Shown: piece after piece, positions 23,460 through 31,701 of the stretch | Numbering within the stretch: the first letter of the stretch is position 1 | Layout of the letters: every line of letters begins with the position of its first letter | Origin: Nocardia wallacei | Lineage (GTDB): Bacteria; Actinomycetota; Actinomycetes; Mycobacteriales; Mycobacteriaceae | Length of the DNA stretch: 33,901 nt | Reading direction: 5' to 3' | NCBI RefSeq assembly: GCF_029868745.1 | Contig: NZ_JARWOP010000083.1 | Coordinates: 1-33,901 of the forward strand | The notes under the pieces: generated by a model | Seen by the model: only the letters and a program-made list of their open reading frames with translations | Told to the model about the DNA's origin: nothing | Databases searched by the model: none | Translations under genes and position numbers: made by a program

Positions 23460-25171
23460 TCCGCATGCTGCTGCGCGTACTGGGCCCCGAATACGCCCGG
23501 CCGGTGCGCCGCACCGTGGCCCTGATGACGGCGGCCGCGGTCGCCGAGGGGTTGTCCTACGCCCTGCTGGTCCCGGTGCTGCGCGCCCTGTTCGGCGGCA
23601 CGCCCGGCGACGCCCGGCCCTGGCTGCTCGCCTTCGCGGTCGCCGTCGCCGGTTACGCCATACTGCGCTACCGCAGCGACCTGTCCGGCTTCCGGGTCGG
23701 GACCACGCTCTTGCGCGGCGTGTACCGCCGCCTGGGCGACCATCTGGCGCGGCTACCGCTCGGCTGGTACACCGCCGGACGGGTCGGTGAGGTGTCGGTG
23801 CTGGCGAGTCGCGGTGTGCTGCAGGCGATGAGCGTGATCGCGCACCTGCTGGCGCCGCTCGTCGCCGCGTCGGTGACGCCCGCGACGATCGTCGTCGTGC
23901 TGTTCGCCTTCGACTGGCGGATGGGGCTGGCCGCGGTGGCCGCCGCGCCCGTCGTGGTGGCGATCCAGCTCAGGACCGGGCGCTCGACCGCCGCCACGGA
24001 CGCCGAACGGCACGAACGCGAGCAGGACGCGACCGGACGGGTCATCGAGTACCTCCAGGCGCAGCCGGTGCTGCGGGCGGGTGGCCGGACCGTGGCGGGC
24101 TTCCGGTCGCTCGACGATTCACTGCGCGGGCTGCAGCGCGCGTCCCGGCGTTCGACGCTGGCGGCGCTGCCCGGCATCCTGGGCCTGACCCTCACGGTGC
24201 AGACGGTGTTCACCGTGCTGCTGGTGCTCGGCACCGCCCTGGCGCTCGGCGGAAACATCGGCGCCGCAGAGGTATTGGCGGTGCTGGTGCTCGCCGCGCG
24301 CTGTGCCGACCCGCTGCTGTCGCTCGCGGAGATCGGCGGCCGGGTCCGCGCCGCCCGTGCCGAGCTGATCAGGCTCGACGCGGTGCTGCGCACGGCGCCG
24401 CTGCCCGAGCCACCCGAGCCGGCCCGGCCCGAGCGCTACGACCTGGCGTTCGAGTCGGTCTCCTTCCGGCACGGCGACCGCGCGGTGCTGGACGACGTAT
24501 CGCTGACGGTGCCGCAGGGCCGGCGGCTGGCCGTGGTCGGGCCGTCGGGCGCGGGCAAGAGCACGCTGCTGCAACTGCTCGCCCGGTTCTACGACGTCGA
24601 TGCCGGCGCCGTGCGCATGGGCGGTGTGGACGTGCGCTCGATCGAGACCGAGGGCCTGATGGCGCGGATCGCCGTGGTGTTCCAGGACGTCTACCTCTTC
24701 GACGGGACCATCGAGGAGAACGTGCGGCTCGGCCGTCCCGATGCCGCCGACGCCGAGGTGCGGGCGGCGGGCGCCGCGGCGCGGCTGGACGAGGTCGTCG
24801 ATCGGCTGCCCGACGGCTGGGCCACCAAGGTCGGCGAGGGCGGCGCCTTCCTGTCCGGCGGTGAGCGCCAACGTGTTTCGATCGCGCGGGCGCTGCTGAA
24901 GGACGCTCCCGTCGTGCTGCTGGACGAGGTCACCTCGGCCCTCGACCCGATCAACGAGACCGCCGTCCACGACGGCATCGAACAGCTCATGGCGGGCCGC
25001 ACCGTGGTCCTGGTCGCCCACCGGCTACGCACTGTGCGCCGCGCCGACCGCATCGTCTTCCTGGACGGCGGGCACATCGTCGAGGACGGCACCCACGACG
25101 ACCTGATCCGCCGCGGCGGCCGCTACGCCGAATTCTGGAACCTGTCGACGGTGTCGGCCGACATGGCCTGA
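23456..25171 (+). CDS. ABC half-transporter (permease-ATPase), IrtB/YbtQ-like
   Basis: The 571-residue protein has a transmembrane domain (about residues 15-300) and an ATPase domain. Walker A is GPSGAGKST (about 362), the signature is LSGGERQR, and Walker B/D-loop is VVLLDEVTSALDP, with a late VLVAHRL switch histidine. Unlike its partner it has the canonical SALDP D-loop, so the heterodimer would have one standard and one altered ATP site. The start codon overlaps the partner's stop. With the AraC gene it forms a three-gene unit probably used for uptake of an iron-siderophore complex. Export of a small molecule cannot be ruled out. Confidence 0.88.
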   Translation: MIRMLLRVLGPEYARPVRRTVALMTAAAVAEGLSYALLVPVLRALFGGTPGDARPWLLAFAVAVAGYAILRYRSDLSGFRVGTTLLRGVYRRLGDHLARLPLGWYTAGRVGEVSVLASRGVLQAMSVIAHLLAPLVAASVTPATIVVVLFAFDWRMGLAAVAAAPVVVAIQLRTGRSTAATDAERHEREQDATGRVIEYLQAQPVLRAGGRTVAGFRSLDDSLRGLQRASRRSTLAALPGILGLTLTVQTVFTVLLVLGTALALGGNIGAAEVLAVLVLAARCADPLLSLAEIGGRVRAARAELIRLDAVLRTAPLPEPPEPARPERYDLAFESVSFRHGDRAVLDDVSLTVPQGRRLAVVGPSGAGKSTLLQLLARFYDVDAGAVRMGGVDVRSIETEGLMARIAVVFQDVYLFDGTIEENVRLGRPDAADAEVRAAGAAARLDEVVDRLPDGWATKVGEGGAFLSGGERQRVSIARALLKDAPVVLLDEVTSALDPINETAVHDGIEQLMAGRTVVLVAHRLRTVRRADRIVFLDGGHIVEDGTHDDLIRRGGRYAEFWNLSTVSADMA

Positions 25172-25288
25172 GCCTCCCGTCCCGAGGCCCAGCCGCCTTC
25201 GCGTCTTGTTGATTCCAACTGGTGACGTGACAAGTCTCGCGGCGGACCCTGAGTGCGGCCCGACCTCCCGACTCCATCGAGGAACCCC

Positions 25289-26650
25289 ATGTCACGCGCA
25301 CTGCATCTCGCCGGTTTCCTGATCGCCTCGCATGTCACGCATTCCCATGCGGCGTGGCGGCATCCGGGGTCGGAGACCGACTACCTCGGGCCGGGCTACT
25401 ACCGCCGGGTGGCGCAGACGTTGGAGCGGGGCAAGTTCGATTTCCTGTTCTTCGCCGATCTGCTCGCCACCCCGGTCCGGTACGGCAACGACATCCGCGT
25501 GCCGCTGCGCAGCGGCACCCAGGCCTCGGCCACCATCGATCCGTCGCTGGTGGCGGCGAGCCTGGCGAATGTCACCGACCGGCTCGGGCTCGCGATCACC
25601 AAGTCCACCACGTACTTTCACCCCTACGAGGTGGCGCGGATCTTCGCCACGCTGGACCATCTGTCGGCGGGCCGGGCCGGATGGAATGTCGTCACGTCGC
25701 TGAACCAGGCCGAGGCGCAGAACTTCGGGCTGGACAACCACCTCGGGCACGACGAGCGTTACGACCGCGCGCACGAGTTCCTCGAGGTCGCGCTGAAGCT
25801 CTGGGGCAGTTGGGATCCCGGCGCCCTGGTGCAGGACAAGGCGTCCGGCGTCTTCGCCGATCCGGACAAGGTGCACGTGGTCGACCACGAGGGGACGTGG
25901 TTCAAGACCCGTGGCCCGCTGACGGTTCCGCGCTCGCCGCAACAGCGGCCGGTGCTCATCCAAGCCGGGTCGTCCTCTGTGGGTAAGGATTTCGCGGCGC
26001 GCTGGGCCGAGGCGGTCTTCGAGATAGACCCCACGCCGGAGGGCCGCCGGGCCTATTACGACGACATCAAGTCCCGCGCTTCGAATTTCGGCCGCAACCC
26101 GGACGACATCAAGATCTTCCCCTCGTTCGTGCCGTTCGTCGGCGAGACCGAGACGATCGCCCGCGAGAAGCAGGCCTTCCACAACGAACTCGCCGATCCG
26201 GTGTCCGGGCTGATCACCCTGTCGGTGCACACCGATCACGACTTCTCGCAGTACGACCTGGACGCCCCGATCGAGGATGTGGTGGTACCGGGCACCCAGG
26301 GCCTGTTCGATGTCGCGCGCCGGCTCAGCATCCGGGACAACCTGACCCTGCGCGACATCGGCAAGCTCTACGCGCAGGGTGTGCTGCTGCCACAGTTCGT
26401 CGGCACCCCGGCCCAGATCGCCGACGAGATCGAGGCGGGCTTCCGCGGCGGCGAGGCCGACGGCTACATTCTCTCGGCCGCGCAGGCGCCCGGCACCTTC
26501 GTGGATTTCGTGGATCTCGTGGTCCCGGAACTACAGCGGCGCGGCCTGTTTCGCACCGAGTACACCGGCACCACGCTGCGTGACCACCTCGAACTGGGGC
26601 CCGCGAACCTGCGACCCGCGCCGCGTGCGGTCGCGGCCGCCGCGGGGTAG
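25289..26650 (+). CDS. NtaA/SnaA/DszA-type FMN-dependent monooxygenase
   Basis: The 453-residue flavin monooxygenase belongs to the bacterial luciferase superfamily, NtaA/SnaA/DszA/DmoA branch. Matching features are an N-terminal HLAGFLIASHVTHSHAAWRHP, FDFLFFADLLA (about 47-57), GLAITKSTTYFHPYEVARIFATLDHLSAGRAGWNVVTS, and the late PVLIQAGSSSVGKDFAARWAEAVF. Members use FMNH2 from a separate reductase to oxidise chelators, sulfones or similar compounds; the substrate here is unknown and no reductase is adjacent. The ATG has GAGGAA 4 nt upstream. Its role may be scavenging sulfur or carbon, but no sulfur-regulation element was recognised. Confidence 0.9.
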   Translation: MSRALHLAGFLIASHVTHSHAAWRHPGSETDYLGPGYYRRVAQTLERGKFDFLFFADLLATPVRYGNDIRVPLRSGTQASATIDPSLVAASLANVTDRLGLAITKSTTYFHPYEVARIFATLDHLSAGRAGWNVVTSLNQAEAQNFGLDNHLGHDERYDRAHEFLEVALKLWGSWDPGALVQDKASGVFADPDKVHVVDHEGTWFKTRGPLTVPRSPQQRPVLIQAGSSSVGKDFAARWAEAVFEIDPTPEGRRAYYDDIKSRASNFGRNPDDIKIFPSFVPFVGETETIAREKQAFHNELADPVSGLITLSVHTDHDFSQYDLDAPIEDVVVPGTQGLFDVARRLSIRDNLTLRDIGKLYAQGVLLPQFVGTPAQIADEIEAGFRGGEADGYILSAAQAPGTFVDFVDLVVPELQRRGLFRTEYTGTTLRDHLELGPANLRPAPRAVAAAAG

Positions 26651-26726
26651 CCGCATCGGCTGTGGCCGGTATCACGGGGCGAGCCACACCGTCGCGCACG
26701 CCTGGGCGGCTACCGTCGGAAGTGAT

Positions 26727-26744
26727 GTTCTCGTTTTAGAGAAC
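26727..26744. promoter_or_regulatory. Operator-like palindrome GTTCTC-N6-GAGAAC
   Basis: A perfect 6-bp inverted repeat with a 6-bp AT-rich centre lies 25 bp upstream of the thioesterase-like gene's ribosome-binding region. It suggests control by a dimeric regulator that is not encoded next to it. Confidence 0.55.
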
Positions 26745-26769
26745 GTCTTACGGTGGCGGAGGGATGACC

Positions 26770-27543
26770 GTGACGACCTTACCGAGCAGCAGCCTCGAGG
26801 ATCGCGGCCGCATCCTGCGCGAGATGGGCTTCGGGACCCAGCGGGTCGGCGACGAGCTGCACGGCTTCGCCGAGATCACCCCCGAGATGCACGTTCCCGG
26901 CGCCGCGTCGCTGCGCACCTCCGTGCTGGCGACGTGGGCGGACACCGTGTCGGGTCTGCTGGCGTCGCTGGTCATGGGTCCACGGGTGCCCGTGACGCTC
27001 GAACTCGATGTGCACCTGTACCGCCCGGCGCCCGCCACGGGCGAGGTGCGGGCCGTCGGCCGCACGGTGAAGGTGGGCCGCTCGGTGTTCGTGGCGGAGT
27101 GCGAGTTCAGCGTGGACGACGAGCCGATCGCCTGCAGCGGCGCCTCTTTCATGGTGGCGCCCGATCCGGATGTGCAACTGCCGTCGTGGCTGAGCGTGGA
27201 CCTGCCGCGCTCGTCGGAACGCTTGCCGGTGCCGCTGGCCGAGCGGGCCCGGTGCGAGCGGGTCGGGCCGGGGACGGTGCTGCTGCCGCGTACCCAGGAG
27301 GGGCTCAACGCGTCCGGCACCGTCAACGGCGGACTGCTCGCGCTGGCCGCCGAGGAGGCGGTGCTCACCCTCGCCCCCGGCGCGGGCTTGAGTTTTCTGG
27401 GCCTGCGCTACCTGCTCGGCGCCCGCGTCGGGCCCGTGCTCGCCAAGGCCCGCTTGCACCGCGGCCTCGCGCGGGTCGAGGTGCGCGATTCCGGCAACGA
27501 GCACCGGCTCACCACCCTCGCCACGGCCCGCGTCTTCGCCTGA
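26770..27543 (+). CDS. Double-hotdog acyl-CoA thioesterase-like protein
   Basis: The 257-residue protein has two hotdog-like halves. The first contains LRTSVLATWADTVSGLLAS and VTLELDVHLYRPAPATGEVRAVGRTVKVGRSVFVAECEF. The second starts near LNASGTVNGGLLALAAEEAVL. This is the pattern of PaaI/thioesterase-like proteins acting on acyl-CoA esters. The GTG at 26770 is preferred because GGAGGG (26758-26763) lies 6 nt upstream. The ATG at 26764 abuts that site and is too close. An operator-like palindrome precedes the gene. The substrate is unknown. Confidence 0.78.
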   Translation: MTTLPSSSLEDRGRILREMGFGTQRVGDELHGFAEITPEMHVPGAASLRTSVLATWADTVSGLLASLVMGPRVPVTLELDVHLYRPAPATGEVRAVGRTVKVGRSVFVAECEFSVDDEPIACSGASFMVAPDPDVQLPSWLSVDLPRSSERLPVPLAERARCERVGPGTVLLPRTQEGLNASGTVNGGLLALAAEEAVLTLAPGAGLSFLGLRYLLGARVGPVLAKARLHRGLARVEVRDSGNEHRLTTLATARVFA

Positions 27544-27608
27544 ACAACAACGCCCGCCCCGGTCGGCGCGCGGATTTTGCTGTCACCCCGGTCGTTGTCC
27601 GCCGTACT

Positions 27609-27633
27609 GTTTGCGAGCTGGAGCAACGGGTAC
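27609..27633 (+). promoter_or_regulatory. SigB/SigF-type stress promoter
   Basis: GTTT (27609-27612), a 15-bp spacer and GGGTAC (27628-27633) match the actinobacterial SigB/SigF consensus GTTT-N15-16-GGGTA. It is about 200 bp upstream of the PRC-barrel/DUF2382 gene, which belongs to a family linked to general stress, so the pairing makes biological sense. Confidence 0.7.
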
Positions 27634-27655
27634 TTGCCGTGATGTAGCTGTTGAC

Positions 27656-27749
27656 GTTGTCAGACCCGCGGAACTACCGCGGGCAGCGAGTGGAGACAAC
27701 GGCTACGGACCGTTCGGGCGGCAGAGGGTGTAGCGCCGTGGCCGAACGG
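27656..27749 (+). other. Structured leader with nested hairpins
   Basis: Three perfect inverted repeats lie between the stress promoter and the PRC-barrel gene. These are GTTGTC/GACAAC (27656-27661 with 27695-27700), enclosing CCCGCGG/CCGCGGG (27665-27671 with 27677-27683), then CCGTTCGG/CCGAACGG (27710-27717 with 27742-27749). The rest of the 290-bp gap, to 27833, holds the ribosome-binding site (GGAGGAG) and no gene. It could be a regulatory 5' leader or a terminator of the thioesterase gene. Confidence 0.5.
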
Positions 27750-27833
27750 CTCGACAACTGTTCCACGAATCATGCGGTGCACGCCGCCGCCTTCTCTGCG
27801 TGGCATGGGCACCGATGCACATGAGGAGGAGCT

Positions 27834-28610
27834 ATGACACACGCGACGCTGGAATCCGTGATCGGTAATACCGTTTACGACTCCGCCGGCGACAAGATCG
27901 GCAAGGTCAAGCAGATCTATCTCGACAACGCCTCGGGAGCGCCGACGTGGGCGGCGGTGTCCACCGGAATGTTCAGCGGTGACTCGATGGTCCCGCTGGC
28001 CGGCGCCAAGCACCGGCCCGACAATGACACATTGCAGGTCGGGGTCGACAAGGCGCACGTCAAGTCGGCGCCCTACCTGGACGACGACGGCCACATCAGC
28101 CGCGAGGCCGAGCAGGAGTTGTTCCGCCACTACGGCATCAACCCGCAACAGGCGGGCTGGACGGCCTACGGGCGCCAGCAGATTCGCCCGGGGCCCGAGG
28201 AGCCGATGACCTACGGCCGCGACAACGACGAGATGATCCGCTCGGAGGAGCGGCTCGAGATCGGCACCGAACGGCAGGAGGCCGGCCACGCGCGGCTGCG
28301 GAAGTACGTGGTGACCGAGAACCAGTCCGTGGACGTGCCGACCACCCACGAGGAGGTGCACATCGAGCGGGAGCCCATCACCGACCCCTCGCAGGTGCGC
28401 TCGTCCGAGATGGGCGATCAGGAACAAGAGGTCACCCTGCACGAGGATCGGGTGACCGTGCACAAGGAATCGGTCCCGGTGGAACGGGTCCGGCTCGCCG
28501 TGGACGAGGTGGAGGACCATCAGACGGTCTCCGACACCGTCCGCAAGGAACGGATCGACACCGAGGGCGTCGACACCGACAAGCGCCCCCGCAACAAGGG
28601 CGATCGCTGA
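27834..28610 (+). CDS. PRC-barrel and DUF2382 (YsnF-like) stress protein
   Basis: The 258-residue acidic protein has an N-terminal PRC-barrel (residues of about 5-85: VIGNTVYDSAGDKIGKVKQIYLD, WAAVSTGMFSGDSMVPL). A linker follows (HYGINPQQAGWTAYGRQQ), then a C-terminal DUF2382 domain (about 130-240: RSEERLEIGTERQEAGHARLRKYVVTE, EEVHIEREPI, VTLHEDRVTVHKESVPVERVRL). Proteins of this design are common in actinobacteria, and the DUF2382 part is shared with YsnF general-stress proteins; the biochemical role is not known. GGAGGAG precedes the ATG. A SigB/SigF-type promoter lies upstream and a strong hairpin follows, so it is probably a single-gene stress unit. Confidence 0.9.
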   Translation: MTHATLESVIGNTVYDSAGDKIGKVKQIYLDNASGAPTWAAVSTGMFSGDSMVPLAGAKHRPDNDTLQVGVDKAHVKSAPYLDDDGHISREAEQELFRHYGINPQQAGWTAYGRQQIRPGPEEPMTYGRDNDEMIRSEERLEIGTERQEAGHARLRKYVVTENQSVDVPTTHEEVHIEREPITDPSQVRSSEMGDQEQEVTLHEDRVTVHKESVPVERVRLAVDEVEDHQTVSDTVRKERIDTEGVDTDKRPRNKGDR

Positions 28611-28620
28611 CCCCAACCGC

Positions 28621-28652
28621 GCAGGAGACCGGGGACCACCCCGGTCTCCTGC
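28621..28652. terminator. Hairpin terminator after the stress gene
   Basis: A perfect 14-bp inverted repeat (28621-28634 and 28639-28652) with a 4-nt ACCA loop begins 10 bp after the stop codon. The T-run that follows is weak (TGTGTG), as in many high-GC terminators. Confidence 0.85.
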
Positions 28653-28742
28653 TGTGTGACACGCCCCCGGCGGATGTGCGACAGTGATAGCTTGTGCATC
28701 CGGTCGGGGCCGGATTGGGTTGGCTACGGGGAGTTTTGGGAT

Positions 28743-29816
28743 TTGACAACGAAATACCTGGTGCGCGGCGCGGCGATCGCGGCCGTCACCGCGGTCACGG
28801 CCGCGCTGTCCGCGGCGATCGGAGCGCCGGCGGGGGCGGCGCCGGTCGATCCCGTCACGGCCTCCGGGCAACCGGCCGCCTCGCCGGTCACCCCCGACGG
28901 GTCGCGCATCGCGAGCTTCACCGTTCACGACCCGCGCCATCTGACGCTGCGGGTGTTCTCGGGGGCGATGAACAAACAGATCACCGTCGACGTGCAGCGG
29001 CCCGCCGACACCTCCGTGCCGCGCCCGGTGCTGTACCTGCTCAACGGATCCGGCGGCGGCGAGGATCTCGACACCTGGAATTCCATGACCGACACGCTGC
29101 GGTTCCTCGGCGACAAGAACGCCAATATCGTGCAGCCGATCGGCGGCGCCTGGAGCCTCTACACCGACTGGGTGGCAGACGATCCCGTGCTCGGCCGCAA
29201 CAAATGGAGCACCTTCCTCACCGAGGAACTTCCGCCGCTGATCGACGCGGCGCTGGCGGCCGACGGCCGCAACGCGATCGTCGGCCTGTCCATGGCGGGC
29301 GATTCGGTGCTGGCGCTGGCCATCGCCAAACCGGGTCTGTATCGCAGCGTGGCCTCCTACAGCGGCTGCGCCCAGACCAGTGACCCGCTCGGCCAACGCG
29401 TGGTGAAGACGATGGTGGAGGTCTGGGGGCACGGCGATCCGGCCAATATGTGGGGCCCGGACAACAGCCCGCTGTGGGCGGCCAACGATCCCTACGTGCA
29501 CGCCGAACGGTTGCGCGGGCTGAACCTGTTCGTCTCGGCGGGCAACGGCCTGCCCGGTCCGCACGACACCCTGGACAGCCCCTTCCTGACCTACGGCAGC
29601 ACCCGCAGCCCCGAGACCCTGGCGAACCAGATCCTGCTCGGCGGGCTCATCGAGGCGGGGGTGAACGCCTGCACCCGGAATCTGCAGAATCGCTTGAACG
29701 ACTTGGGAATTCCCGCGACCTACGACTTCACCGCGAACGGGACGCACTCCTGGGGCTACTGGCAGGACGCCTTCAAGCAGTCCTGGCCCGTGCTCGCCGA
29801 CGGCTTGGGCCTGTGA
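28743..29816 (+). CDS. Exported mycolyltransferase/antigen-85-like esterase
   Basis: The 357-residue exported alpha/beta hydrolase is of the esterase D/antigen 85 type. The signal peptide covers about residues 1-33, with cleavage near GAPAGAAP. Family motifs are RPVLYLLNGSGGG, the nucleophile elbow GLSMAG (S183) and a C-terminal GTHSWGYWQ with the catalytic histidine (H335). In mycolic-acid bacteria such proteins transfer mycolyl groups between trehalose esters and the cell wall; some are plain esterases. The start is TTG, 9 nt after GGGGAG; a GTG at 28761 is an alternative. Its stop is 10 bp from the stop of the convergent lipase gene. Confidence 0.87.
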   Translation: MTTKYLVRGAAIAAVTAVTAALSAAIGAPAGAAPVDPVTASGQPAASPVTPDGSRIASFTVHDPRHLTLRVFSGAMNKQITVDVQRPADTSVPRPVLYLLNGSGGGEDLDTWNSMTDTLRFLGDKNANIVQPIGGAWSLYTDWVADDPVLGRNKWSTFLTEELPPLIDAALAADGRNAIVGLSMAGDSVLALAIAKPGLYRSVASYSGCAQTSDPLGQRVVKTMVEVWGHGDPANMWGPDNSPLWAANDPYVHAERLRGLNLFVSAGNGLPGPHDTLDSPFLTYGSTRSPETLANQILLGGLIEAGVNACTRNLQNRLNDLGIPATYDFTANGTHSWGYWQDAFKQSWPVLADGLGL

Positions 29817-29826
29817 CGGTAATTCC

Positions 29827-31020
29827 TCATCCGCGGCCGGGCGGCAGGAGTTCGCGGACGAAGGCCAGCGAGTCGAGCAGCGACGCCCGTAGTGTCCCGC
29901 TGTGGTCGGATGGATAGGTGCGCAGGGTGATCGGCATGCCGTTCGCCCGCATCGCCGCCGCGACGGCCAGGGTGCCGGGCGCGGGTGACATCGTGTCGAA
30001 CAGTCCCTGCCCGATGAATACCGGCCGGTCGTAGCCGCCGACCGGAATGCCCATGTGGCCGCTCAGCAGGGCGGGCGCATTCGGCAAGGCGGCCAACGGT
30101 TTCGCGAACAGATCGCCGAGAACGACCGGGGGAGAAGCGACTTCGGTGGCGAGGTCGCTCTCGCAGAGCCGCTCCGCGCGGTCCAGCCAGTGGCGGCCCG
30201 CTGCGGTCAGGTAGGAGTCTATGTTCAAGTGCGGGAAGGAACTTCGCAGACCGGACAGCGAGAACAGGGCGACCGCGGTGGTCTCGGCCGGGAGCGGCAC
30301 GGGCGGCAGGTGCGGGCCCAGCGCCAGGAGCGCGTTCTCGAGCAGGCCGGGTACACCGGTCGCGACCGCGCCGCGATAGTCGAGCCCGGCGCCGCGCCGG
30401 GTGGCGGCCCGCGCCGTCCACAGCGCCGCCGCACCGCCCTGTGACTGGCCGACCACCACCCAGCGATTCGACAGGATTCCCGGAAAGGCTCGTGCGCTCG
30501 CGGTGACGGCGTCGACCACGCTGTCGGCCGCGACCACCCCGTTGTCCTTCGGGTGCGGGCCGGGCGTGCCGAGGCCGACGTAGTCACTCGCCACGATGGC
30601 ATAACCCGCGCGCTGCCACGCGCCGAGATAACTCCAATCGCGTTCGCGCAGGGACGGTCCCGCGACGCTGTAGGCACAGTGGTCGGCGACACCTACGGTG
30701 CCGTGTGCCCAGGCGACGATCGGCCAGCCGCCGGCGGGCGGTTCCCCGGCGGGGAGATACACCGCCGCGCTGCTCAGTGCCGGTTGCTCGCCGACGCCCG
30801 TCGACCAGTGCACCACGCGGCGCGCGTCGGCGGAGCCGGGCAGCGTGGCTTCCGGCGCGAGCCCCGTCACCGAGACGAGCTGTCCGGGGCCGCCGGGATC
30901 CTCGGCCGTCGCGGCGGGGGCAGCGAACAAGGCCGCTCCCGCGCCGATCGAGACGGACGCGAGGACGGCGACGATCGTTCGCACGCGGTCGTACCGGGAC
31001 ACGCCGAAGAGGATAACCAC
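29827..31020 (-). CDS. Secretory lipase (LIP family)
   Basis: The 397-residue exported protein has a signal peptide ending near APAATAED (about residue 40). It also has the secretory-lipase pattern. The oxyanion region is WAHGTVGVADHC, then SDYVGLGTPGPHP, the nucleophile elbow GQSQGG (S193), the acid residue in GLFDTMSP, and the histidine in SDHSGTL. It is likely to hydrolyse acylglycerols or other esters outside the cell. The GTG at 31020 is used, but it has no convincing ribosome-binding site. GTG codons at residues 7 and 13 are alternatives that keep the signal peptide. It is convergent with the mycolyltransferase-like gene. Confidence 0.86.
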   Translation of the reverse strand: MVILFGVSRYDRVRTIVAVLASVSIGAGAALFAAPAATAEDPGGPGQLVSVTGLAPEATLPGSADARRVVHWSTGVGEQPALSSAAVYLPAGEPPAGGWPIVAWAHGTVGVADHCAYSVAGPSLRERDWSYLGAWQRAGYAIVASDYVGLGTPGPHPKDNGVVAADSVVDAVTASARAFPGILSNRWVVVGQSQGGAAALWTARAATRRGAGLDYRGAVATGVPGLLENALLALGPHLPPVPLPAETTAVALFSLSGLRSSFPHLNIDSYLTAAGRHWLDRAERLCESDLATEVASPPVVLGDLFAKPLAALPNAPALLSGHMGIPVGGYDRPVFIGQGLFDTMSPAPGTLAVAAAMRANGMPITLRTYPSDHSGTLRASLLDSLAFVRELLPPGRG

Positions 31021-31206
31021 TCCGCGGCCCGCCCGGATGTTCCATATCGTGGGATTCTCGGCGGCTTCCGATAGACATCGCCTCTGATAGCTGGGAGTAT
31101 GCCCGCGTCAGAAACGATGAGCTCGCGCCGGTGCCCCCGGCCGGGTTCGCCGGAGAAGTGGGAACACGCCGACCTCCGCCGGGAGGCCGGACGATGAGGG
31201 GGTCGT

Positions 31207-31701
31207 GTGGCGACGACTGCGCAATTGCGGGCGGTGCTGGCGGTACTGCAGGTGGGCGCGGAGGACGCGGCCGCCGACGGTGCCGCGCGCGATCCGTCGG
31301 TCGAGCACGCGGAGCTGACGGGTTTGCTGCATCGCCTGATCAGTAACGAGTTGCGGGAGGTGATCGTGGCGGCCCCGCTGGGCGAGACCGGTCGCCGGTG
31401 GTCGGCCGCCGCGACGGTGCCGGTCGGTGAGACGACGCTGTCCGAGCAGGCGCAGTTCGACGCGCGCTGGCTGCGGGACCGGATCGCCACCCTGGTCTCG
31501 CGCAGCGGCCCCGATCCGATCCCGGCGCTGCTGGCCGCCGCGGTGCAGGCCGTGGACGCCGCGACCGCGCTGCTGGCATTGTCCCGTGATCCGTTCGGCG
31601 ACGGCAGCGAGAGCGCCTGGCAGTCCGTGATCGACGATCTCGCGACCGCGTTCCACCTCGTCAACGACGAGCACAACAGCGTCACGCAGCCGATTCGCTA
31701 G
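31207..31701 (+). CDS. Hypothetical protein, alpha-helical
   Basis: The 164-residue Ala-rich protein has no signal peptide or membrane segment and no motif I recognise. It appears mostly helical (LRAVLAVLQVGAEDAAADGAA, LLAAAVQAVDAATALLALS). GAGGGGG lies about 5 nt before the GTG start. Its 3' end overlaps the convergent mannosyltransferase gene by 20 bp. It is divergent from the lipase gene, so the two may share a control region at 31021-31206, where I see no clear promoter. Confidence 0.65.
   Translation: MATTAQLRAVLAVLQVGAEDAAADGAARDPSVEHAELTGLLHRLISNELREVIVAAPLGETGRRWSAAATVPVGETTLSEQAQFDARWLRDRIATLVSRSGPDPIPALLAAAVQAVDAATALLALSRDPFGDGSESAWQSVIDDLATAFHLVNDEHNSVTQPIR

Noticed and set aside
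25172..25288. Sulfur- or SAM-responsive riboswitch before the FMN monooxygenase
   Set aside because: The 117-bp gap has no matching conserved core or strong hairpin that I can see.
27660..29747. Long antisense frame (695 codons) over the stress and esterase genes
   Set aside because: It covers two well-supported genes, a terminator and a promoter on the plus strand, and has no recognisable domain.
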